From Fibrobacter sp. (GTDB taxonomy: Bacteria; Fibrobacterota; Fibrobacteria; Fibrobacterales; Fibrobacteraceae): 34,567 nt of DNA. Below the pieces are notes generated by a model, which was given only the letters and a program-made list of their open reading frames with translations, ran no database searches and was not told where the DNA came from. The DNA lies in contig JAGCGO010000052.1 in assembly GCA_017649565.1 (NCBI GenBank), positions 1-34,567 on the forward strand, read 5' to 3'. How positions within the stretch are numbered: the first letter of the stretch is position 1; the number at the start of each line of letters is the position of its first letter. The position numbers and the translations under genes were made by a program. Shown here piece after piece: positions 9,105 through 17,641 of this stretch.

Positions 9105-10136
9105 TTATTCCCACACTTCGGTTTTGAGCTCACGGCCCCACATGGCCTTGATGACATCGTCCACATTCTTGCCTTCGAAAAGGAGTGCGTGGACGGCGTT
9201 CACGATAGGCATTTCGACACCGAGCTTGTCCGCAAGGGCCTTGGTGCTCTTGCAGGTGGGCACGCCTTCGGCCACCATCTTCATGCCGGCGAGGACCTGT
9301 TCAATCGTTTCTCCACGGCCGATGTGCTCGCCGACATAGCGGTTACGGCTGTGCTGGGAAAGGCAGGTCACGATAAGGTCGCCCATACCCGCAAGCCCTG
9401 CAAAGGTTTCGGGCTTGGCGCCAAGCGCCTTGCCCAGGCGGCACATTTCCGCCTGGCCGCGGGTAAGAATCGCCGCACGGGAATTATCGCCAATCTTGTA
9501 CTTGCCGCTCGCCTCAAGCCCGTAGAGCACGCCGGAGGCAATCGCAATCACGTTCTTCACGGAACCGCAAAGTTCCACGCCCACGATATCGGTGGAGCTA
9601 TAGACACGCAGGTAAGAGCAGCTCATGACTTTCTGAACGAACTTGGCCGATTCCTCGTTCACGCTGGCAGCCACAATAGCGGTAAGGATATGGCGGCTGA
9701 CTTCTTCGGCATGGGAAGGTCCGCTGAAAGCGACCATCTTGTCGTCGGTAAGCCAAGGAACGTGTTGCAGGAGAACTTCGCTCATCAGCTGGTTCGTGCC
9801 TTCGAGGATACCCTTGGTCGCGCAGACCACAATGGGTTCCTTGCCCTTGGCCGGAGTCCACTTGCCAAGATTTTCCGCAACTCCGCCCATGAACTGCGAA
9901 GGAACCACGATTAGCACCATATCACAATTTTCGAGAGCGGCATTCATGTCGGTCGTATACTTGAAATCTGCCGGGAAAATCACGCCGGGCAGCTTATCCT
10001 TGTACTGGTGCTCTGTCGAAAGCAGATCTACTTCGGCCTGAGAGTTTGTCCAAAAGGACACATCGCACTTATTTTCGTAAACCACTTGGCCAAGAGTTAA
10101 GCCCCAGCCGCCTGTACCTAAAACTGTAACCTTCAT
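9105..10136 (-). CDS. gpsA: Glycerol-3-phosphate dehydrogenase [NAD(P)+]
   Basis: This 343-residue enzyme reduces dihydroxyacetone phosphate to sn-glycerol-3-phosphate, the precursor of phospholipid head groups. The N-terminal dinucleotide loop reads VLGTGGWGLTLGQVV. Other family positions are VPSQFM, VVCATKGIL, FSGPSHAEEV (substrate site), KNVIAIASG with its catalytic Lys, and GLAGMGDLIVTC. A Shine-Dalgarno-like AAGGA lies nine bases before the ATG. It is the last gene of der-plsY-gpsA, so GpsA makes the substrate for the acyltransferase PlsY encoded 22 bases upstream. Confidence 0.95.
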   Translation of the reverse strand: MKVTVLGTGGWGLTLGQVVYENKCDVSFWTNSQAEVDLLSTEHQYKDKLPGVIFPADFKYTTDMNAALENCDMVLIVVPSQFMGGVAENLGKWTPAKGKEPIVVCATKGILEGTNQLMSEVLLQHVPWLTDDKMVAFSGPSHAEEVSRHILTAIVAASVNEESAKFVQKVMSCSYLRVYSSTDIVGVELCGSVKNVIAIASGVLYGLEASGKYKIGDNSRAAILTRGQAEMCRLGKALGAKPETFAGLAGMGDLIVTCLSQHSRNRYVGEHIGRGETIEQVLAGMKMVAEGVPTCKSTKALADKLGVEMPIVNAVHALLFEGKNVDDVIKAMWGRELKTEVWE

Positions 10137-10158
10137 AATGAAATTCCTTTCCTACAAT

Positions 10159-10827
10159 CTACTTTTTTCTCTTGCTTCCAAATCCGTTTTCGGTGCCGTT
10201 CATGAGGCGCTTGATATTCGCCCTATGCTTAACTATAACAAAAACCGCGACCAAAAGGCAAGTAATCCACAGTCCCAAATTGATTTTTTCGGGCGGAAAC
10301 GGCATTTCGAAGTAGCCGAGCGTCGAAATGACGCCAAGTGCCACGCAGGCGCCGATGCTCCCGACCGAGACATACTTCGTGGAGAAGGTGAGCACGATCC
10401 ACACGCCGAAACTTGCGAGTGCGGTAATCGGGCAAAGCGCGAGGAACACGCCGAGCGCGGCAAGCACACCCTTGCCCCCGCGGAAACCAGCAAAGCACGT
10501 AAAGCTGTGACCGAGAATGACGAGGATGCCCGCCACCAGCGGGATCCAGTGCGAATAGTCGGCACCGCCCGCGGCCACCTGCATTTCGCACAGCCGCATG
10601 GCAATCCAAGGACCAAGGAAACCTTTGAGCAAATCCAGGAACACTACGGGAAGAGCAGGCTTCCAGCCCAGCACGCGGAACGTGTTGGTGAGCCCGGCAT
10701 TCTTGGAGCCGTAGTCCCTAATGTCGAACGCGCGGCCCTTTGCGAGTTTTGCTACCCAGATCGCGCTGGGGATCGACCCCAGCAAGTACGCTATTGGAAG
10801 ACTCAGTAAACTGTGCAAGTTCTTCAT
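10159..10827 (-). CDS. plsY: Acyl-phosphate:glycerol-3-phosphate acyltransferase
   Basis: This 222-residue multi-pass inner-membrane enzyme transfers an acyl group from acyl-phosphate to glycerol-3-phosphate, the first acylation of phospholipid synthesis. The three PlsY signature loops are visible: GSIPSA with GSKNAGLTNTFR, LDLLKGF, and GHSFTCFAGFRGGKGV. The conserved LGSIPSA begins about 16 residues after the chosen ATG, as in homologues. That start lies 110 nt inside the 3' end of der, an unusually long overlap. The segment AGAAAGG directly abuts the ATG. A later start would remove the first transmembrane helix. Confidence 0.93.
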   Translation of the reverse strand: MKNLHSLLSLPIAYLLGSIPSAIWVAKLAKGRAFDIRDYGSKNAGLTNTFRVLGWKPALPVVFLDLLKGFLGPWIAMRLCEMQVAAGGADYSHWIPLVAGILVILGHSFTCFAGFRGGKGVLAALGVFLALCPITALASFGVWIVLTFSTKYVSVGSIGACVALGVISTLGYFEMPFPPEKINLGLWITCLLVAVFVIVKHRANIKRLMNGTENGFGSKRKK

Positions 10828-12160
10828 CCTTTCTGAGAGTTAACTTCTGGTCGAAATTCAGGCGGAGCGGAGCGCCCTGCAGCTGGAATTCCTCATAAAA
10901 CTTCTTGAGCAAGTAACGCTTGTACGACTCGTCCACCAGTTCCGGGGTACGGGTCTCGATAGCGATGACAGGCGGCTCGACCATGATCTGGCAGGCACGG
11001 GTCAGCGCGACGACACGAGCATTGTGGCTCGGGGGAGCCTTTTCCTGCAAGAAATTGGCAAAGCTTTCGGCGACGCGGTCACGACCGAGCACACGGCGGC
11101 AGTTGGCATAGACCGTCTGGATGGCCTGGACGACGCGGTTCACGCGCTGGCCTTCCTTGGCACTGATAGAAATGATCGGGACGTACTCGAGCATCGGCTC
11201 GCGCTCGAGGAACTCCTTCACCATGTGGTCGAAGGACTTGTCGTTCTTGTTCGGGAGGATGTCCCACTTGTTCAAGACGACCACGAGTCCCTTGCCTGCC
11301 TTGCGGATTTCGGTAATGATGCGGTAGTCCTGGATTTCCAGGCCACGGGTACAGTCCACCATCAGCACGGAAACGTCAGAACGGCGGATGCTTTCGAGCG
11401 TACGCATGTTGCTGAACGTTTCCACCTCGTCTTCGACCTTGGCCTTCTTGCGGAGCCCGGCCGTATCGGTCACCACGAACTTCTGGCCGTCCACCACGAA
11501 ATCGCAGTCGATGGAATCGCGGGTCGTGCCGGGAATGTCGGAAACCACGGCGCGCTCCTCGCGCAAAAGGCAGTTCAGCAGGGTGCTCTTGCCGGCATTC
11601 GGACGGCCAAGGATGGCAAAGCGGATGGGGCGTTCCTCGCGGCGTTCGCCCAGCACGGGCGTCGGCAAAACGGAGACGACCTCGTCCAGAAGGCTCAGGC
11701 AGGCATAGCCCGTCAGCGCACTGATGGTGCGGGGCTGGCCGAAACCGAGCTTCAGGAACTCATAGCTTTCCTGGCGGTCGCGCTGGTTCTCGCTCTTGTT
11801 CGCGACCAGGATGACCTTCTTGTCGAGCTTGCGGACAAGGCGGGCGAACTGCTGGTCGAGCTTGGTGATGCCCACGCGGACGTCCACCATGAAAAGCACC
11901 AGGTCCGATTCGTTCACGGCGTTGAAAATCTGCTTACGGACACTATCCGCAAGGACGTCGATGGAGTCGTCCGGCAGGAATCCGCCGGTATCCACGACAA
12001 CAAACTCATGGCCCTTGTAGTTCGCATTCTGGTAATGGCGGTCACGCGTAACACCGTCGCGGTCGCTCACGACTGCGGCCCTACGGCCAAGGATGCGGTT
12101 AAACAAGGAGGACTTCCCTACGTTGGGACGCCCGATAATGCAAACTACGGGTAATTTCAT
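10718..12160 (-). CDS. der: Ribosome-assembly GTPase Der (EngA)
   Basis: This 480-residue protein has two tandem GTPase domains, the hallmark of Der, which acts in 50S subunit maturation. G1 motifs are GRPNVGKSS (about residue 9) and GRPNAGKST (about residue 190). G3 motifs are DTGG and DTAG, and G4 motifs are NKSE and NKWD. The KH-like C-terminal domain ends near APLRLNF, as in homologues. A further 45-residue tail (starting DQKLTLRKDEE) is encoded almost wholly in DNA shared with plsY. The start at 12160 (MKLPVVCIIG) is preferred; the open frame reaches 12250 but adds non-homologous residues. A TATATTT box lies seven bases upstream, with no Shine-Dalgarno. Confidence 0.93.
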   Translation of the reverse strand: MKLPVVCIIGRPNVGKSSLFNRILGRRAAVVSDRDGVTRDRHYQNANYKGHEFVVVDTGGFLPDDSIDVLADSVRKQIFNAVNESDLVLFMVDVRVGITKLDQQFARLVRKLDKKVILVANKSENQRDRQESYEFLKLGFGQPRTISALTGYACLSLLDEVVSVLPTPVLGERREERPIRFAILGRPNAGKSTLLNCLLREERAVVSDIPGTTRDSIDCDFVVDGQKFVVTDTAGLRKKAKVEDEVETFSNMRTLESIRRSDVSVLMVDCTRGLEIQDYRIITEIRKAGKGLVVVLNKWDILPNKNDKSFDHMVKEFLEREPMLEYVPIISISAKEGQRVNRVVQAIQTVYANCRRVLGRDRVAESFANFLQEKAPPSHNARVVALTRACQIMVEPPVIAIETRTPELVDESYKRYLLKKFYEEFQLQGAPLRLNFDQKLTLRKDEELAQFTESSNSVLAGVDPQRDLGSKTRKGPRVRH

Positions 12161-12167
12161 CGGTGTA

Positions 12168-12174
12168 AAATATA
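12168..12174 (-). promoter_or_regulatory. TATATTT box 7 nt before der
   Basis: On the minus strand CTATATTTTACACCG precedes the der ATG. A second candidate -10, TATAAT (complement of 12198-12203), lies further upstream and would give a 25-30 nt leader. Either could drive the der-plsY-gpsA operon. Confidence 0.35.
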
Positions 12175-12261
12175 GAAAACCCTTTTCTCCAAATTTTATT
12201 ATATCTTTGTAATGTATTAATTTAGAGTTTTTCCCCAGGTGGGAGGACATACGAGGTTACA

Positions 12262-13143
12262 TTGGCTTTCATAAACGGAAAGACAGAAACGCTTTGCATC
12301 TTCGGGCATCCGGTTGCACACAGCAAGTCGCCGCTCATGCACAACGCCCTTTTCAAGGAGCTCGGCATCAATGCGGCATACCTGCCCTACGCCCCCGAAG
12401 AAGAAAGCTTTGACGAGGCCATACGCGGATTCAAGGCTATGAAATTCCGCGGGGCAAACGTTACCATTCCCTACAAGACGAAATTCATCGATGCAGAGAC
12501 GGGCGAACCGCGCCTTGTCGACGAGCTCAGCCCGATCAGCCGCTTCACGGGCAGCGTCAACACGCTCTACTGGAAAGACGGCATTGTCGGCGGTACATTG
12601 TGCGGGACGACAACCGACCCGTACGGCTGTATCCGCAACCTCGAGGAACACGGCGTAGACCCGAGCAACACGACGGTCGCCCTGCTCGGGAACGGCGGTG
12701 CCGCAAAGGCTATTGCCTATACGCTTGTCGAACAGCACAACAAGCTCACCATCGTCTGCCGCAGCAGGGAAAAGGGTGAAGCACTGGCAAAAGGACTTGG
12801 CGAAGGGGTCCAGGTAGTCACCTTTTCCGAATTTGCCGAAGTGTCCGCCAACAACAAGATCATCATCAACGCGACCTCGGTGGGCATGAGCCCCAACGTC
12901 GACGAAAGCCCGCTCCCGGCGGAATGCCTGCACAGCGGCCAGGTGGTCTGCGACATCGTCTACACGCCTCCGCACACGAAACTCCTGCAGTTGGCCGAAG
13001 CCAAGGGCTGCAAGGTCGTCACCGGCGAAGGCATGCTGGTCCACCAGGGCCTCGAAAGTTTCAAGAAGTGGTTTCCCGCAGAGACCGCAAACCAAACAAC
13101 AAGTTTCCTCGTGAACGTCATGCGCAAGGGATTACAGGATTAA
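12262..13143 (+). CDS. aroE: Shikimate dehydrogenase (NADP)
   Basis: This 293-residue enzyme reduces 3-dehydroshikimate to shikimate. The N-terminal substrate site is clear: IFGHPVAHSKSPLMHNALF holds the Ser pair, and GANVTIPYKTKF contains the catalytic Lys of the VTIPYK motif. The NADP loop LLGNGGAAKAIAYTL and the motifs INATSVGM and VCDIVYTP follow. The start is a TTG at 12262, with GAGG (12253-12256) five bases upstream, and no in-frame ATG is near. The next gene starts two bases after the stop. It is divergent from der, with about 100 bp of AT-rich DNA between. Confidence 0.94.
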   Translation: MAFINGKTETLCIFGHPVAHSKSPLMHNALFKELGINAAYLPYAPEEESFDEAIRGFKAMKFRGANVTIPYKTKFIDAETGEPRLVDELSPISRFTGSVNTLYWKDGIVGGTLCGTTTDPYGCIRNLEEHGVDPSNTTVALLGNGGAAKAIAYTLVEQHNKLTIVCRSREKGEALAKGLGEGVQVVTFSEFAEVSANNKIIINATSVGMSPNVDESPLPAECLHSGQVVCDIVYTPPHTKLLQLAEAKGCKVVTGEGMLVHQGLESFKKWFPAETANQTTSFLVNVMRKGLQD

Positions 13144-13144
13144 G

Positions 13145-14770
13145 ATGAAAAAGCATTTGTTCTTTACCGGATTCATGGCCAGCGGCAAAAGCCGTACCGG
13201 CCGATCCCTGGCCGAACGTCTGGGTCGCCCGTTCATCGACACGGACAACGTCATCGTGGAGCGCGCAGGCAAGTCCATTAATGAAATTTTTGAACAGGAC
13301 GGCGAAGCCGCATTCCGCAAGCTGGAGCACGACGTCATCGCAGAAATTGTCAAAAGCAACAATCCGCACGTGATATCCCTCGGCGGAGGGGCGCTGACGC
13401 AGCCCGACAATCTCAAGATCATCCGCGAGAACGGGACCATTATCCGCCTGTGGGCCAAGCCCGAAGTCCTTTCGGAACGCATCGGCCGCAAGAATACGCG
13501 CCCGCTGCTCGCAAATCTAAGCGACGAAGAACGCCTTGCCAAGATCAAGGTGATGCTCAAGGAAAGGGAAAAGAACTACGCCTGCGCCGACTTCAGCGTC
13601 GAAAGTTCCAACGAGAGCAGCGAAGGGCTTGTCATCGAGCATATCCTGCACATGCTGCGCTTCTGGGAAAACCACGCGCTGGACGTGTACCCCAGCGAAG
13701 GCGGACGCTACCCCATTTTCATCGGCAAGAATATCATTCCCGCGGCAGGCGCCATGCTGGAAGGCCTCCACCTCGCAGATGAATACGAATTCCTCATCTG
13801 CACGGACACTTCCATCGCAAAGGCACAGCACCAAACACTCGCCGAACTGCGCGGACAGGCAAGGCATTGCCCCATATTCAAGTTCCAGGCCGGCGAACGC
13901 AACAAGACATTGCACAACCTGAACCAGCTTTTCAGCTTCATGCTGCACCGCGGATTTACGCGCAAGAGCTGCCTGCTGCAAATGAGCGGTGGCGTCGTGG
14001 GCGACATGGCCGGTTTCGGTGCCGCCACCTACCAGCGCGGCATTCCGTTCATCCAGTTCCCGACAACGCTCCTTTCGATGGTCGACAGTTCTGTTGGTGG
14101 CAAGGTCGCCGTGAACCACCCCGAAGGCAAGAACATGATCGGCGCGTTCTACCAGCCCAAGGCTGTCGTCTGCGACATTGCCGTCCTGAAAACGCTGCCC
14201 GAGAACGAATACCTGGCCGGTCTTGCCGAAATCGTCAAGTACGGTGTCATCTACGACGAGGATTTCTTCGCTTACATGGAAAATAACGTAGAACAGATCA
14301 AGGCCCACGATTTCGAGACGCTCAAGCACCTGATTTTCCGCAGCTGCCAGATCAAGGCGGAAGTCGTCGGCATCGACGAAAAGGAAAACGGCCTGCGAGC
14401 TATCTTGAATTACGGCCACACCTTCGGCCATGCCATCGAAAAGCTGACCCATTACGAAAAGTTCAGCCACGGTATTGCCGTTAGCCTCGGCATGCGCGTC
14501 GCGGCAAGGGCCGCCGTATTGCTGGGCAAGATGGACAGCGCCGAGGAAGCCCGACAGAACGCCCTCCTGGACGCTCTCGGATTCCCGAAACATTTTGCAA
14601 TCGACACCGAAGCCGCATGGGAAGCCATGTCCATCGACAAGAAGGCATCCAAGGGCAAGCGTGTCTATATTCTACCGACAAAAATTGGGACCGTCGAAAA
14701 GGTGGTCAATATCGACAAGGCAATTGTCGAAAAGTCCTGGAAAGCCATCCAGGGGAGTTGTAGTGTATGA
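13145..14770 (+). CDS. aroKB: Fused shikimate kinase / 3-dehydroquinate synthase (AroK-AroB)
   Basis: This 541-residue bifunctional protein has two domains. Residues 1 to about 175 are shikimate kinase: P-loop GFMASGKS (9-16; Ala where most AroK have Gly), DTDNVIVERAG, FRKLE and SLGGGA. Residues from about 185 to 541 are 3-dehydroquinate synthase: YPIFIGKNI, FQAGERNKT, MSGGVVGDMAGF, the TTLLSMVDSSVGGK region, GLAEIVKYG, and NYGHTFGHAIE near residue 422 with a zinc-ligand His. The domains catalyse non-consecutive shikimate-pathway steps; AroE, encoded just upstream, fits between them. Both halves look complete. The last codons overlap the next start (ATGA). Confidence 0.94.
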   Translation: MKKHLFFTGFMASGKSRTGRSLAERLGRPFIDTDNVIVERAGKSINEIFEQDGEAAFRKLEHDVIAEIVKSNNPHVISLGGGALTQPDNLKIIRENGTIIRLWAKPEVLSERIGRKNTRPLLANLSDEERLAKIKVMLKEREKNYACADFSVESSNESSEGLVIEHILHMLRFWENHALDVYPSEGGRYPIFIGKNIIPAAGAMLEGLHLADEYEFLICTDTSIAKAQHQTLAELRGQARHCPIFKFQAGERNKTLHNLNQLFSFMLHRGFTRKSCLLQMSGGVVGDMAGFGAATYQRGIPFIQFPTTLLSMVDSSVGGKVAVNHPEGKNMIGAFYQPKAVVCDIAVLKTLPENEYLAGLAEIVKYGVIYDEDFFAYMENNVEQIKAHDFETLKHLIFRSCQIKAEVVGIDEKENGLRAILNYGHTFGHAIEKLTHYEKFSHGIAVSLGMRVAARAAVLLGKMDSAEEARQNALLDALGFPKHFAIDTEAAWEAMSIDKKASKGKRVYILPTKIGTVEKVVNIDKAIVEKSWKAIQGSCSV

Positions 14771-15747
14771 GTATCTTAGTCACAGGCGGAACGGGAGCGC
14801 TCGGCTTCCACATTCTATCCAGCCTAAACGGGTCATGCGAGCTTTTCAGCTTCAGTGACGAACAGCCACAGCCGTGGCAGAAAGTCGACGGCGTGGAATA
14901 CCTCACAGGCAACCTGCTCAACTTCAGGGATGTCCTCGAGATGATGCAGAAGGTGCAACCCACGCACATCTACCATCTCGCAAGCCAGTCCTCGGTGGGG
15001 CTCAGCTACAAAAAGCCCTACGAGACGCTGAACATCAACCTGCTCGGTACGCAGACGCTGCTGGAAGCCGCCCGCCAGGTCGTGCCGAGAGCAAAGATCA
15101 TGCTGCTCAGCAGTAGCGAAATTTACGGCCGTACCGAACAGCAATTAACTTATCTGCACAAGGAGACCGACCTTCCCAACCCGCTCACGCCTTACGCGAC
15201 ATCGAAGGCCTGCATGGAACTGCTCGGCAACCAATTCAGGAACGCCCACGGGCTCCACATTGTATTCGTGCGACCCTTCCACTTTACGGGTCCGCACCAC
15301 AGCCGCCGTTTTGCCATTCCCTCCATCACCTACCAGCTCGTAAAAATCAAGTATTACGGAGCCGAGCCGGTCGTGTACAGCGGTAGCCTCGACATCAGCC
15401 GTGACGTGGTGGACGTGCGCGACGTGGCCCGCGGAATGATCCAGATTCTCGACACGGCCCCCTCCGGGGAAGTCTACAACATCTGCTGCGGCAAGGCGTA
15501 CACGTTCCGCGAACTCGTCGAAATGCTGGTGGACATCGCCGGAGTCAGCGTCGATTTCCGATTCGACCCGATTTTCGAGCGTTCCAACGATATCCCGCTG
15601 CTCATCGGCGATCCGGCAAAGATTTCGAACATCGGCTGGAAGCCCATGATTACCATAGAAGACAGCCTGACCGACCTATTCAACGAGATGGTGGTCCGCC
15701 GCCGCACAGAGCTCAAAATGGGCTACGGCAAGGATCTGCGTCTCTAA
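14767..15747 (+). CDS. Extended SDR, nucleotide-sugar dehydratase/reductase (RMD/GMD-like)
   Basis: This 326-residue protein belongs to the NAD-dependent epimerase/dehydratase family. It has the loop VTGGTGALGFHIL, HLASQSSVGLSY, SSSEIYG, the catalytic YATSK, RPFHFTGPHH and SRDVVDVRDVARG. The last two resemble GDP-4-keto-6-deoxymannose reductases and make it a paralogue of the 6115-7020 gene. It starts within the aroKB stop codon (ATGA), so it is co-translated with shikimate genes, although its own chemistry concerns sugars. The substrate is not certain: GDP- or dTDP-hexose reduction or epimerisation are both possible. Confidence 0.75.
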   Translation: MSILVTGGTGALGFHILSSLNGSCELFSFSDEQPQPWQKVDGVEYLTGNLLNFRDVLEMMQKVQPTHIYHLASQSSVGLSYKKPYETLNINLLGTQTLLEAARQVVPRAKIMLLSSSEIYGRTEQQLTYLHKETDLPNPLTPYATSKACMELLGNQFRNAHGLHIVFVRPFHFTGPHHSRRFAIPSITYQLVKIKYYGAEPVVYSGSLDISRDVVDVRDVARGMIQILDTAPSGEVYNICCGKAYTFRELVEMLVDIAGVSVDFRFDPIFERSNDIPLLIGDPAKISNIGWKPMITIEDSLTDLFNEMVVRRRTELKMGYGKDLRL

Positions 15748-15769
15748 AAGAACGACAAATAACAATACG

Positions 15770-15813
15770 AGCGGATAAAGGGATAACCTTCACCCGCTTT
15801 CTTTTTTTATTTT
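15770..15813 (+). terminator. Intrinsic terminator of the aroE operon
   Basis: AGCGG (15770-15774) pairs with CCGCT (15794-15798), with an inner AGG/CCT pairing, followed by a long T-rich tail (CTTTTTTTATTTTT). The tail runs into the start region of the next gene. Confidence 0.6.
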
Positions 15814-15821
15814 TATACCTG

Positions 15822-16862
15822 ATGAGGTTCTTTGGAAAGAGGATTTTAGTTCTTCTGGCAACCGTATTGGCCCAGGCGTCCCTTGCTGTGGACGTTGTCC
15901 CCCCTGCGGGACAATCCAGGCCGACCTCCACCGACGATTTCATGCCCCACCCCGTCTTGACCGACGATTTCAACGAAACATGGTCTTACCAGTTCGTCTT
16001 TGACAACGGCACCCGTGCATTCGTCAACTACACGCTCATGGTCGTCCCCGGCTCGGGGAGAAAAATCGGCTGCGACATGACCTTCTGGAATTTCAAGGGC
16101 AAGACCTACACCATCGGCAGGCAATACCCCCCGGAAAGGCTCAAGAAGGACAAGGCAAGCTCGACCATCGACATCAAGGGCGAATACCTGATGCAGAACA
16201 AGCCGGGCAAGGGACACCGCGTCCTTTTCAGTGCCGACAAGAACGGAAAGTACCTGCTCGACGTCACCATCGATTCTGCAGAGCCCGGCATGGTCATCGG
16301 AAACGGCGTGTGGAAAATCGGCGGGGAAAAGTTCGGGCAGTACATCCACATTCCCTACGGACGCTTTACCGGCAAGATTGCCTACAACGAGGACACCCTG
16401 GAAGTCAAAGGCTACGCCTACATGGACCAGACCTGGCAAACCGTACAGGCGACAAAAATTGTAAAACGCACCATCAACTTCAACCCGACAAGCAACGGTC
16501 CCCTTTACGCCGGGCGCATCAGCATCACGCCTGACGGCAAGCCTTTCGGCTACGCCATCCAAAAGGACGGAGGCAAGGCCAAGACGGTCACGGCAAAGTC
16601 CATTACCGACAGCGGAAAAGAATACAACGGCGAGAAATTCCCCAAGGGCGACATCCAATTTTCATGGAACGAAGGCGCAGAGCCTTTCGGTTTCCCCGCG
16701 ACAAAGACCTACCAGAAAGCTAGTATCCTGGACAAGGTCGACGGGTGGTTCGCCAAGAAGGCCTTCAAAATTGCTGCAGGCGAAATCATGTTCTACCGCG
16801 GAAAGTCTACGGCAAGCAACGGCAAGACCGTGGACTGGTGCGTAACGGGAGGCAAGGACTAA
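15822..16862 (+). CDS. Secreted lipocalin-like protein (CrtC/AttH or Svf1-like fold, tentative)
   Basis: This gene encodes 346 residues. It has a typical signal peptide, a basic MRFFGKR followed by a hydrophobic core ending ASLA before VD, so export to the periplasm or beyond is expected. The body is beta-rich. Segments such as GRFTGKIAYNEDTLEVKGYAYMDQTW recall the two-lipocalin CrtC/AttH and Svf1 families, where a GxxYxDHxW motif lies in the barrel. Here His is replaced by Gln in MDQTW. There is no enzymatic signature I can name. The stop overlaps the ATG of hisA (TAATG), so the two are translationally coupled without an obvious functional link. Confidence 0.45.
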   Translation: MRFFGKRILVLLATVLAQASLAVDVVPPAGQSRPTSTDDFMPHPVLTDDFNETWSYQFVFDNGTRAFVNYTLMVVPGSGRKIGCDMTFWNFKGKTYTIGRQYPPERLKKDKASSTIDIKGEYLMQNKPGKGHRVLFSADKNGKYLLDVTIDSAEPGMVIGNGVWKIGGEKFGQYIHIPYGRFTGKIAYNEDTLEVKGYAYMDQTWQTVQATKIVKRTINFNPTSNGPLYAGRISITPDGKPFGYAIQKDGGKAKTVTAKSITDSGKEYNGEKFPKGDIQFSWNEGAEPFGFPATKTYQKASILDKVDGWFAKKAFKIAAGEIMFYRGKSTASNGKTVDWCVTGGKD

Positions 16863-17641
16863 TGACGAAATTCAGACCGTGCATAGACCTCCACGACGGC
16901 AAGGTAAAGCAGATTGTGGGCAGTTCGCTATCCGACAATGGAAGCGGCCTCAAGACGAACTTCGAGACAGACATGTCTGCGGCAGCATTCGCCGAGATGT
17001 ACAAGCGTGACGGAGTCAAGGGCGGGCATGTCATTATGCTCGGCAAGGGCAACGAAGCGGCAGCCAAGGCGGCTTTGGCCGCTTACGAAGGCGGGCTGCA
17101 AGTCGGAGGCGGCATCACCGCCGTCAACGCAATGGAATACCTGAACGCAGGAGCAAGCCACGTCATTGTCACGAGCTGGATTTTCCCCAACGGAGAGCTG
17201 GACCACGAACGGCTGCGCATCCTGACGAACACCATCGGGAAATCCCGCCTCGTTCTGGACCTGAGCTGCAAATGCACTGCCCGGGGCGACTCCCCCAGCT
17301 GGAACGTCGCCATCAACCGCTGGCAGACCCTCACAGATGTCAAGGTGTCGGAACAGACACTCGAGTACCTCTCCGGATTTTGCGACGAATTTTTAATCCA
17401 CGCCGCTGACGTGGAAGGCAAACAGCAAGGGATGGATGACGAGCTCATCCAGTTCCTGGCCAGATACAGCCCCATTCCGGTCACCTATGCCGGTGGAGCC
17501 AAGAGCCTCGACGACCTGGAACACTGCAAAGAGATTTCAAGAAATAAAGTAGACCTCACCATCGGAAGCGCCCTGGACATTTTCGGTGGGAAAGGAGTCA
17601 AGTATGACGACTGTATTGCGTTCAACAAAAGTCAACGCTAA
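16862..17641 (+). CDS. hisA: HisA isomerase, eukaryotic HIS6 type
   Basis: This 259-residue protein is the histidine-biosynthesis isomerase that opens the ribose of ProFAR. It is a TIM barrel of the eukaryotic type, not the usual bacterial HisA. Segments that align with yeast HIS6 as I remember it are FRPCIDLHDGKVKQIVG, LQVGGGI, SHVIVTSWIF, LVLDLSCK, NRWQTLTDVKV, EFLIHAADVEGKQQGMD, VTYAGGAKSLDDL and VDLTIGSALDIFGG. The start is the ATG overlapping the previous stop; the frame is open upstream to 16745, but that part is antisense-like noise within the preceding gene. Its 3' end overlaps the next gene by 38 nt. No other his genes are in the window. Confidence 0.9.
   Translation: MTKFRPCIDLHDGKVKQIVGSSLSDNGSGLKTNFETDMSAAAFAEMYKRDGVKGGHVIMLGKGNEAAAKAALAAYEGGLQVGGGITAVNAMEYLNAGASHVIVTSWIFPNGELDHERLRILTNTIGKSRLVLDLSCKCTARGDSPSWNVAINRWQTLTDVKVSEQTLEYLSGFCDEFLIHAADVEGKQQGMDDELIQFLARYSPIPVTYAGGAKSLDDLEHCKEISRNKVDLTIGSALDIFGGKGVKYDDCIAFNKSQR
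17591..17597 (+). promoter_or_regulatory. Shine-Dalgarno AAAGGAG deciding the GT4 start
   Basis: AAAGGAG lies six bases before the ATG at 17604, inside the 3' end of hisA. It favours that ATG over the in-frame GTG at 17586. Confidence 0.6.

Noticed and set aside
11024..12154. 376-residue open frame on the plus strand
   Set aside because: Antisense to der, which has all GTPase motifs on the minus strand.
13517..14593. 358-residue open frame on the minus strand
   Set aside because: Antisense to aroKB; no family motif is visible.
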